This document shows positions 54,330-63,101 of a DNA stretch of 63,101 nt, one piece after another; position 1 is the first letter of the stretch; each line of letters starts with the position of its first letter. The notes below the pieces were generated by a model. That model worked only from the letters and a program-made list of their open reading frames with translations. It made no database searches and was not told the DNA's origin. Both the position numbers and the translations under genes were made by a program. Source of the stretch: Mesostigma viride (lineage: Eukaryota > Streptophyta > Mesostigmatophyceae > Mesostigmatales > Mesostigmataceae); NCBI GenBank assembly GCA_009746045.1, contig RPFO01001583.1:1-63101 (forward strand), written 5' to 3'.

Positions 54330-56586
54330 AGTCATATTGATTCATGGAACAATGAGATACCATTCTTAATTGAAAATTGTTCTTGATACTTTCACATGCA
54401 TGCCCGGAATCGTGAATTTGTGCGGGTTTCCATGATGACAATCCTCATTGAATTCTTGAGCACACAATATTGAGCAATTTAGGGGCACTTCGGCAATGTT
54501 GACCATTTTCATTCATGATCAATAAAATTAACATTTAATGCAATAAATACATATTCCACTCATTTTAATAAACCATGCAAAAACTTTACAAGCACGCTCA
54601 AGCTAGGGGTGGGCTGGCATGCACGCGTGGGTGTGGGGGTGGGCTGGCATGCATGCGTGGGTGTGGGGGTGGGCTGGCATGCACGTGTGGGTGTGGGGGT
54701 GGGCTGGCATGCATGCGTGGGTGTGGGGTTGGGCTAGCCTGCATGCGTGGGTGTGGGGGGGGCTGGCATGCATGCGTGGGTGTGTGTGGGGGGCTAGCAT
54801 GCATGCGTAAGTGTGGGGGGGGCTGGCATGCATGCGTGGGTGTGGGGGGGGCTGGCATGCATGCGTGGGTGTGTGTGGGGGGCTAGCATGCATGCGTAAG
54901 TGTGGGGGGGGCTGGCATGCATGCGTGGGTGTGTATGGGGGCTGGCATGCATGCGTGGGTGTGTGTGGGGGGCTAGCATGCATGCGTGGGTGTGTGGGGG
55001 GGCTGTCATGCATGCGTGGGTGTGTGTGGGGGCTGGCATCCATGCGTGGGTGTGTGGGGGGGCTAGCATGCATGCGTGGGTGTGGGGGTGGGCTAGCATG
55101 CATGCGTGGGTGTGGGGGGGGCGGTCATGCATGCGTGGGTGTGTGGGGGGGCTGGCATGCATGCGTGGGTGTGTGGGGGGGCTAGCATGCATGCGTGGGT
55201 GTGGGGGTGGGCTAGCATGCATGCGTGGGTGTGAGTGTGGGCTAGCATGCATGCGTGGGTGTGGGGGGGGCTAGCATGCATGCGTGGGTGTGGGGGGGCC
55301 GGGGCCGGGGCTAGCATGCATGCGTGGGTGTGGGGGTGGGCTAGCATGCATGCGTGGGTGTGGGGGGGGCTAGCACGCCCCACCCCTCCATCGGCACAGC
55401 CAGCCTTGTGAGTCTACCCTTAACAACAAGGCTGGTAGGACGACACGCCTGAGCAGCATATGTCATGCCTATCTCAGGCTAATAATGTGTGATTTTGTGC
55501 CAACAACCAAGTTGTTCCACCCAACAACACATTATAAACCCTCTTCCAAAATGCCCAACAAGCCGGACACGTGGAGGACCACACACGCAGTATATAAAGA
55601 GAAAATAAGCTGACTTTTTATCCAGCCAACCTGTGGCTAGCTGCTCTGGTTAGCATGACAAATGCTAACATTTACTCAGTGGGAAAGGTGAAGAGACCAT
55701 TGGAACAGCCTACCTGACGCATGTGCCACCAAAGCATTGTGTCCCGCAAAATGCACACTGCCTCCTTTCTAACAAGCACGAGCCGCTCTCTTTAGGAGAC
55801 AGGTGCCAGCTCGTCAGTGTCTGGGGAAAATGATGCCGCTGCTTAGGAAGACCGCGTGAATTTCCTCGAACACAACTGTCTATAAAGCAAAAGAAATTTC
55901 AGAGAAGCATGGAAATAAAAGCATTACACCTTCCCGACAGGTTGCGGGCCACGCGCTGCAGAAAGCCAGCCACGTCACAGACGATTAACTAGCTAAAAGA
56001 CACCCAGGAATCCAGCGATGCAGCGCCAGGACCCGCAACTTTCTGGCTGCATCTGGCCGGAAAGAAGGCAAAAAGCTTACGCTCAACGAGGTAAGAAAGC
56101 AGGAAAACGCAAGCTTAAGACGTTTAACACAAGAACGTACCATAACGGGCATTTATTCGTGCCCAGGCGCACAAGAAAGTCCACCCTTTCATGGAGTGGT
56201 TGGGCAGTACGCATCGCGCAGGGCTAATGTTATCTTACCGCAAAATGACGGGAAAGGTAAAGATAGCAGCGGGAATTTTTACGGCTTTAGAAACATCATT
56301 AAACTAGCTTTCCTTACGACCATCAAAACTGGCAACAATCGACAATCAACCCGGCAGGCATCCAATATACTTTATTCATCCCGACAGAAATTCAGGCCGG
56401 ACCCCCCCTGCCGATGGCAAAGAAAAAAAGCCCGCGACATTATAGATCGCAACCATCCCGCCATAAATTAGAATCAGTAACTAATTTTCTCCAACAATCG
56501 AGCATTTCTGCTTTCCGCGTGCCAGATTTGTCACGTTTCGTCTAAAGGCAGTCGCCATGGCCCCTACCGCAAGGGGTGCGCGCACC
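54330..56586 (-). repeat. Right arm of 33.7-kb inverted-repeat block
   Basis: Reverse complement of 22878-25340, with point differences and a minisatellite shorter by about 200 bp. Similarity ends near 56586 (GGTGCGCGCACC is shared, and the sequence beyond differs from the left flank). Confidence 0.9.
54603..55383 (-). repeat. Minisatellite with GCATGCATGC, inverted copy
   Basis: Same ~29-bp unit as 24085-25071, on the opposite strand and with fewer units. The internal four-unit duplication of the left copy is not present in full. Confidence 0.95.
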
Positions 56587-57687
56587 ATGCCGACATAGCT
56601 TTTGGGCCTCAATTTGCACCGAAATTTGGTCCGTACCGTCCAGCTCAGTCGGATTATGTATGTGGATCGGCCGTGTTGGTTGCATACGCAGGTATATTAA
56701 TTCTTGCATTCGCCCCGGACCTTCCCCAGGACAGGTCAGGATATAACAATAATTCTTGCATTCGCCCCCGCCCTTTCCTATGGCCTGGTCAGGTTTGGGC
56801 GCGACGCCACTAGCGCGGCGCCCGCGACAGAGTGGCCAGGCTCGAGCACGTTTTCTGGATCCCAAGCACCGGATTGGACACTGTCCGAGGACTGGACAGG
56901 AATTGGCTGACCAATCGGATGCTTGCTCGTCGTCTCCAAAAACATATATAAAGAGCCAAATCGCGCGAACTACGCAAGGATCCTTTAAGCAGCGTTACTC
57001 TGCCGAAATGTCAACCTAGGCCGGTCAAGTGACGCCGAGGTGTTCACCGATAGTTCAGGTCAGCCACAGCGCGCCTTCGAATGTAGGCACGGTCGCATTT
57101 TTTTTTAGGAAATGTAGAATTGTTGTCGACCAGCTACCAACGCCCGACCGGACCCATACAACGGAAACATCAAGGCGATGTGATGTAGGTGTGTCTGATA
57201 TGTCATTAATACACAGAGCATCGTGAATATAATATATAATATAAATTATATAATATACTATAATTAATATATAATTTTAATTTTATGTTAATTTTAATGT
57301 TATTTCATATAACATAATATAGCATAATATAATATAATATAATATAATATTATATAAAGTAGTATATAAAAAATTAAAATGTAAAAGAAAAATATCTACC
57401 TTATTGGGGTTTAATGTTCCTTTCCAGTTCAGCATAAGTACACTCTTGAGTGTGTGCAATGTTTGGTTATACGCCATTGTCTTAAAATAGCAACCAATGT
57501 AAACCTCCGTCCTAACCACATTTGGATACAATAAAGACATTGATGCCTGACACATAGCATTCATTGCTTGAAATACCATGCATATTTTGTGTCAATGTTC
57601 TGCAGACCACAGCTTCAAGTGGGCATACTTCGCTTTCCTCAATATAATGGCGACATGGCATTTGGTGAAAGTGGTGAGTGCCATGAA
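56587..57687. other. Gene-free stretch with AT-rich tract
   Basis: ATTCTTGCATTCGCCCC occurs twice (56699 and 56754). From about 57225 to 57385 the DNA is nearly pure A/T with TATAATATA-type repeats. I see no supported gene or RNA. Confidence 0.5.
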
Positions 57688-58242
57688 GTTGCGCCGGCCG
57701 TCGTTATCCATGACGAACTGAATGGGTTTCGTGCAAATCAAGTTTTTTGTTTTGGTGTTCCAGTTGCGCCGGCCGGCGTTTCCAATGGTATCTTGCGCGC
57801 ACTTGCAAAAGCTTGCACGCTTATCAACATTTTGTGTTGGTAAACATTTTATCACCTCTGGGATTTCCGCCTTCACTACCTGAGTTGCTTCTTTGTGGTT
57901 TTCAAATGCAACCGAGTTACGCCGGCCGTCGTTACTCATGACAAATTGTAGGGGTTTTGTGCAAATCACTTTTGTATGGTTTATGTACATGCATCCAGTT
58001 GCGCCGGCCGGCGTTTCCAATGGTATCTTGCAGTTGCGCAATCAGGCCCCATTACCAAAAGTGTGTTTGTACATCTTTTTTACACCTGAAGGATTTCTGC
58101 CTGCATATCCTGAGTTGCTTCTTAATGGTTTTTAATTGCGCCCGAGTTACGCCGGCCGTCGTTATTAATGACAAACTGTATGTGTTTCATAAAATCACTT
58201 TTGTATGGTTTACATGTATCCAGTTGCGCCGGCCGGCGTTAT
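57688..58242 (+). repeat. Array of six GTTRCGCCGGCCGKCGTT motifs
   Basis: Motifs start at 57688, 57763, 57915, 57998, 58145 and 58223. They alternate between GTTRCGCCGGCCGTCGTTA and GTTGCGCCGGCCGGCGTT in a period of about 228 bp (75-83 bp within a pair). Flanking text (CAATGGTATCTTGC, TTTTGTATGGTTTA) is also repeated. The array is sense-oriented and upstream of the spliced gene at 58387-61736, possibly in its 5' leader introns. Confidence 0.85.
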
Positions 58243-58386
58243 TAATGACGCTTGTCGTTCTTGTTTGATGCCCATCGTTTTCGTCGTGTCTTTAATGGTG
58301 ATTATTTATCATTACTCATCCTCAGGGCTTTCGGTGCCGCGGGATTAAGAGGCGAAAAAAATCAGCTGCCGTCTGACCAAAGTCTG

Positions 58387-61300
58387 ATGGCGCGATCGGG
58401 GCGGGGGGCCGTTTCCGACGGTTCGCGTCCCTTGTCCAATGACGACCGGGAGCCTGCACTTCGCGGTCTCTGGAGCGACAAGTACATCGAGAACAAGGGG
58501 TACAAAATTGCCAATGACATCTTTCCTATCATGGCGGAACGCGTGAAAGCAAACAACCACAGGACGCCAGAGATGAGCGCGGAGGTTCTGTCTTGCGCAG
58601 CTTCAAGACTAAATGCCATGGTGGCGGAGAGCAACGGCATTAAGAAGAGGAAGAACTGTGACGGCGGGCTTCCTGAAAATTGGGCGGAATCTCTTCGGGA
58701 TAACATCAAGAAGGCTTTTGGCGACTTGGGAACATCTGAGAAGGATCGTGGGCTTAGGTGGGCCTTGTGTGGACTTGTTACGAAGGCAATGGAGGGCGTC
58801 CCGGACAGGATTGTGGAGCGCGCGTTCGGGATTGACAGGCGCTTTGTCGCAACTGTTCGGGGTCACAGGGATGGAATGGAAGAAGGGGAGGACGACCTTT
58901 TGATGAGTGCGCCAGAGAGGAGGAGGAGGAAAGACGAGCTTCCGACGGAAGTCATTGCCCTGATACAAGCGTGCTGGAGGGATGATAACTTGACGCGGGC
59001 GTCTCCGAACATGAAGGATGTTCATTGTGAATGGACCAGAAAGGATTACAAACATACACTAGCGTTTTCGGAGGGTGCGCGCTACTATACTGTCTCCAAG
59101 TCGAAGATTTACGAAGTGTTCATTTCCCGCCATCCGGAGTTGAAGCCACCGCGGCGGATGGACAGTAGGGAGGGGGGGGGGGGAGGGAGAGGAGGGTGTG
59201 AGGGGGGGAAATCAGGTGATTTTGGAGACGGAGGCAGGGATGTCAATGCTACGCACGAATCAGAAGAGCACAGTTCATGTGGGATACACTACTTTTTGCA
59301 AGCATATGCCCGCATGCGTCAAGGGGCGGTGGAAAATGCGGAACTTGTGCGCATGCCAGCACCACACTACCATGCAGTCCATGGTTGGGGGGTTGGCCAA
59401 ATTTCGTGCAACTTTTCATGCCAGATGCGAGTGCGGACCTGAATGCCACGCGTGCGATCATGGTAGCCAGCTCGACGTGGGGTCGTCCGTGCCCACATGT
59501 TCCATTTTCAAAGCCACTCACACGACAGAGTGGGTGAACAAGTTTACTTGTGAGGTGGAGGGGATGAGGGAGGGGGGAGGTTCGAGGTCGTCTGTGGGGT
59601 CGTCGCGGCCGCAGGTTCAGCCTTTTCAGGGCGAACTTGAGGATCTGCCCATGCATGGGAGGGTGCTGGACGACGAGGAAGGGGTGCCCGATCATGACCT
59701 GGGCGAGGAGTTGGGGGTTTGCTCGATCCGGCGTAAGGCTTGTGTGTTGGGCACTTGCCTGGCTCCCAAGTGTGGAATTCGGAACTTCATGTTATGCGAA
59801 CGGGAGGAGGCTTCCAACCACCTGATTTCATGGACCAGATACGAGATGCAGGATGTGCCGCCGGGTGCGGTTCTTGGGCCAGAGGTAATTTTTAGTGGAG
59901 TGGTTGCGCCCCAAGGCGTTTCTTTTGCAATGTTTCCTGAAGTTCTTGGGCCAGAGGTAATTTTTAGTGGAGTGGTTGCGCCCCAAGGCGTTTCTTTTTC
60001 AATTTTTCCTGAGGTCCTGTCTTTTTTCTTTCTACAGGTCATTGGTGGGTCGAAGTTGATGTCTTTTCTGTATGTGCACACTGCGCATATGCAGGACGAC
60101 TGTGACGAGATCGCAAAGGCTGGTGGGCAGCGATTGACGCAAGTCGACGTCAAGTCCACACCAACGGAGCTAAAGGAGGCAATTGTGGACAAGTGGCCGG
60201 ACTTCATCCAGCATTGCTTCAACGCGTGGTGGCAAGCGGACGCCTCCAAGGAATGTCTCTCAAGGATGCGGGTGGGGGACCTTGTATGCCACACAGATTA
60301 CGCCGAGAACTACCAGTCTTACACCTATCACAATCTCCAAGCACAGTATTGGCATCCAGTCACATTCGTCCTTATGCCCTGGATCGTGCGCTACTTGGAT
60401 CCAGCGTCGGGAAAGGTCGTGAGAAGGGAGTTTCACTTCATCGGACAGGGCGGAATGAAAAGGGACGGGCGGGCCCTCCGTTTTGCTATCCTCAAAATCC
60501 TGGCGACACTACGGTCAGAAGGGGTAGAGGTGAAGCGCTTCATTGGGTGGTCGGACAATTGCTCCATGCAGTTCAAGTCAAGGAATGTGATCGCGGAAGT
60601 GGCCCGGCTGCTGACGGAGGATCCGCACCTGGAGTCATTTGAGTGGAATTACTTTGGGGAGCAGCACGGAAAGGGGGAGGTGGATGGAGCTGGTGGGACT
60701 GTGAAGTGCATGTTGAGGAGGTGGCACATCAGGGAAGAGAACCAGGACAAACAGACGGCCGCCCAGTTGGTGGAGAATCTGGCGTCGGGGGCGGTGGGCG
60801 GGACCACAACGACCAGGCGTAACTTCTTCGAGTTCCCCGAGGTAATTAAGTGTACAGTCCTCGTTCAGGGAATAGTTACGCCGGCCGTCGTTTCTAGGGC
60901 GTTCTTGGAGTCCTGGCGATCAGGAGTGCTTAATAAAACACAACTAGCTCGATGGTCTCGTAACTTCAACTTTCCCTTGTGCAAATCTTGTCTTCGACGC
61001 GCAGGTGCTTCCTTACAGCCCAGGGCGCGGCGAAATCAAAGGAGTGAAGAAGGCGCACTGGTGGCGCATGGACAAGTCGAATGTGACGCGCTTAATGCTG
61101 CGCCAGTATTCCTGCTATTGTGGCGGTGCGTGCGCCGAGGAAAGGTGGTGGGATTGTCGAAAGGAGTGGACCGACATGGACGGCTGGAATGTGGGAGGTG
61201 CTCGGATGAAGCTCCACAAACTGGGGGAGCCAGTGCAAAGGAACCCAAACGGACAAGGGGGGCACGCAGGGACGCGACTGAACAGACTACAGGCAGAGAG

Positions 61301-61736
61301 GACGATGATGGGAAGGAGACTGAAGCTGCGAGACATTTTTGCCGTCGAGTCCTACTCTGGTGATGAGTCCCACGATCCAGATCATCCATATTGGCTAGCG
61401 GAAGTCTTGCAGGAGCCTTATCAGGTGGCCGCTACTTTCGTGAGGCGAGTGGCCGACAGAAACGGCAAGGTCGATAGGGAGTTGTTCCGTAAGGGACAAT
61501 GGGTGGTGGGGGTGCGCTACTGGGACAGATTTCCGGGTATGGCGACGATGTTCAAAATGGACGCCGATGCGCAAGCTGAACAGCCAAACTTGGTCAATTG
61601 CTACCTGTGCATGGACGCGGGGTTCGAACACACCATTGTTGTCAACCCAGCTAACAATCGCCAGGCCATCTTGACCATTCCGACAGACGTCGAGAAACGG
61701 CTCACGAACTTGGCCAAGAAGAGACCTGTTGAGTAG
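58387..61736 (+). CDS. spliced DDE-transposase-like gene
   Basis: Proposed coding exons are 58387-59884, 60038-60841 and 61005-61736, with ATG 58387 and TAG 61734. One extra base is needed to explain the frame across the G12 run at 59172-59183. The joined protein is close to 1,000 aa. The N-terminal half ends with VSKSKIYEVFISRHPELKPP and a Cys/His region (VHVGYTTFCKHMPAC ... CACQHHTT). The core has HTDYAENYQSY (Asp near 60296), GWSDNCSMQFKSRN (Asp near 60554) and EQHGKGEVDGAGGTVK. These three blocks are the hallmarks of a widespread eukaryotic family of uncharacterised, probably transposase-derived proteins. The C-terminus (WLAEVLQEPYQVAATFV, WVVGVRYWDRFPG) is less conserved. The G-run frameshift may be a sequencing error or make it a pseudogene. 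No terminal repeats were identified, so it may be domesticated or a relic. Confidence 0.65.
59885..60037 (+). other. Intron 1 with internal tandem duplication and motif
   Basis: Donor CCAGAG|GTAATTTTT and acceptor TTTCTACAG|GTCATTGG. It is 153 bases, a multiple of three, and without stops, so the unspliced message stays open. A 71-base segment including the donor is duplicated (second donor at 59956). Each copy holds GTTGCGCCCCAAGGCGTTTC, a variant of the array motif. Splicing joins PE to VIGG. Confidence 0.65.
60842..61004 (+). other. Intron 2 containing the 20-base motif
   Basis: Donor CCCGAG|GTAATTAAG and acceptor GACGCGCAG|GTGCTTCC; 163 bases. It includes GTTACGCCGGCCGTCGTTTC at 60877-60896 in sense orientation. 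Splicing restores the frame (FEFPE then VLPYSPGRG). Confidence 0.7.
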
Positions 61737-62409
61737 GCCAGCTCGCCCGGGCTTGGTTGGACGAGGTGGACAGCCTTGAGAGCACGTGCTTCGTTGTGAG
61801 CACTTGCCTTTCAGCCGTGATTTGCAAACGAGTTCCTTGTCCTGAATTGTAAAGCTCGATTCATGCTCTTTTAAGGAAGTGTATAATATTATCCAGATCA
61901 TGTATATATTTAGATCTAGACCTGAGTTCAAATAACATTTCTTAGAGGGCTGAGATGCGCGAGGTCCAGCATACATGTATATATCCATGGAGACATGTTA
62001 CAAACTCAAATGTTTCATTGTACGTACCACTAGCTCGTCGACGGGGGTATCCCATGTAATGTATGATTTATGAATTAATTAATCGCTTAATTGTACAATT
62101 TAAATGGATCATGAACTTGTCAAGTGGCCTAATTTGGTTTATTTGGTTCATCATTTATTGATGTCAATCATTCTTAATTGAATCTCGAGCAATAGCAATC
62201 ATGAAGCACATCCTAATCATGTGATTCGCATAATGAGAATAGGCAACAAGTGCTAAGTACTTTGAGGAATGCGGGGTTGGTCAGGTTATTATAGAGCTAG
62301 AGCTACAAACGGCACATATATTGCAAACTTTGCGCTCCAGGCATGGAATTTCAAAAGTACCAAAATTGGAGCAGTAGATGTTGGGGACGCCCTGCAATGA
62401 TTACAAGGG
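61737..62409. other. Gene-free stretch
   Basis: 3' flank of the transposase-like gene, AT-rich in part. I see no gene or repeat I can support. Confidence 0.5.
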
Positions 62410-62658
62410 CTATTCTAGCCCGCAGGGGGCGTCCACATCTTGCACATGGCCGGAATTGATCATCAGGTCCCCGCCCCTCGAATACACCTTGGGCTTCTGG
62501 GGATCCTGCTTGTGGCGGGGTATTCCGGCCACAAGTCGCGTCGCTGCTGCTGCTGACTGAGCGGGGGTCAGGTCGTTGTCCAGCGTCCAGGTGAGGTCGT
62601 GCAACCTCTTGTCACCCATACCATCCGACAGTGCCGCCGCCTCCTCTTTGCCAGCCAC
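62410..62658 (-). pseudogene. Degenerate LINE ORF1 C-terminal remnant
   Basis: The minus-strand frame reads LTWTLDNDLTPAQ, PRHKQDPQKPKVYSRGGDL. It is similar to the ORF at 52633-52899 (LDDDLTPAQ, PEKPQVYWRGGDLYV). It is a diverged, truncated fragment of the same or a related non-LTR element. No reverse transcriptase sequence adjoins it. Confidence 0.55.
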
Positions 62659-63101
62659 CTAGCTGTCCCACGCACAGACCAGGTGAATCCGTTGTGGGCT
62701 TAGGACTGGCCAACCAGCTAGGTGGACACCGGCCTCCTCATATGGCAGGGTCCCCTTGTCCCGTTGCAACCCACGTACTAGCTGGCAATTAATTAACCAA
62801 TTAATTAATTAATTAATTAATTAAGAACATAGCTCCGTGGGGAGCATATGTACCACATAGCCCTGAGAAAGGGCATCTATGGGTTTTAGATACAGACCTG
62901 TCTGGGCTACAACCTGCAGGTGTAGGATGTAAACTAGCACTGCTCTGGGGTGCACAAGGTGCACCTGCACCACCATGAATGGGTCATGCATGATTCCCGA
63001 TCAGGCACACCGTACGGGGCGGCGTGGGGAACTGGCCTAGAAGGCCTTGCATGCATGTCATATATGGGGTGGAAGATATATATTCATTGAGAATGATAGA
63101 T
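62659..63101. other. Gene-free stretch with (AATT)n
   Basis: AATTAATTAACC and (AATT)n lie at about 62787-62824. No gene is supported to the window end. Confidence 0.5.

Noticed and set aside
24085-55383. CRISPR array
   Set aside because: The repeat arrays lack unique spacers of uniform length, there are no cas genes, and the context is eukaryotic.

Overview
The window looks like nuclear DNA of a microbial eukaryote, probably an alga or other protist. One gene is interrupted by GT-AG introns, and there are eukaryotic retroelements, long satellites and AATAAA signals. No taxon can be fixed from the sequence alone. No rRNA, complete tRNA or CRISPR array was seen.

Region 1 (1-15,400) is very GC-rich and, up to about 10.8 kb, densely packed with genes on both strands with small gaps. 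These include Ig-like and LamG-like surface proteins, a C2H2 finger protein, a U-box-like protein, a basic/coiled-coil protein and several orphans. The style resembles an endogenised large DNA virus or similar parasite, but no hallmark gene (capsid, polymerase, packaging ATPase) is present, so this is inference. Five genes carry six breaks, all of them an apparent loss of one base. From 11.2 to 15.4 kb the DNA is mostly repeats: a copied block, an inverted repeat with an AT-rich core, and repeated palindromes. Two minus-strand orphan genes lie among them.

Region 2 (15,400-17,810) is a compact, less GC-rich, four-gene minus-strand cluster that includes a MYND-finger protein. It is followed by an array of a 20-base motif (17.9-18.3 kb), about 2.3 kb of purine-rich and GTAAGC microsatellite, a 366-bp tandem duplication and a foldback element with a tRNA-like centre.

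Region 3 (22,878-56,586) is a 33.7-kb block bounded by long inverted repeats. Each arm holds a GCATGCATGC-rich minisatellite. Inside are more than 300 copies of a roughly 70-bp satellite with higher-order structure. Three insertions interrupt it: a 1,054-bp element built of four 76-bp perfect palindromes and three 250-bp spacers, with a CATGG target duplication; a complete tyrosine-recombinase (DIRS/PAT/Ngaro-type) retrotransposon with split direct repeats and a 2A-like site in its polyprotein; and a LINE ORF1 remnant at the point where the satellite changes orientation.

Region 4 (57,200-63,101) holds an AT-rich tract, a second array of the same 20-base motif, a spliced DDE-transposase-like gene whose introns contain the motif in the sense direction, and a second LINE remnant. 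The recurrence of this motif in introns and in arrays upstream of genes, sense-oriented wherever a gene relationship is clear, is the best candidate for an undescribed system, possibly introner-like elements.
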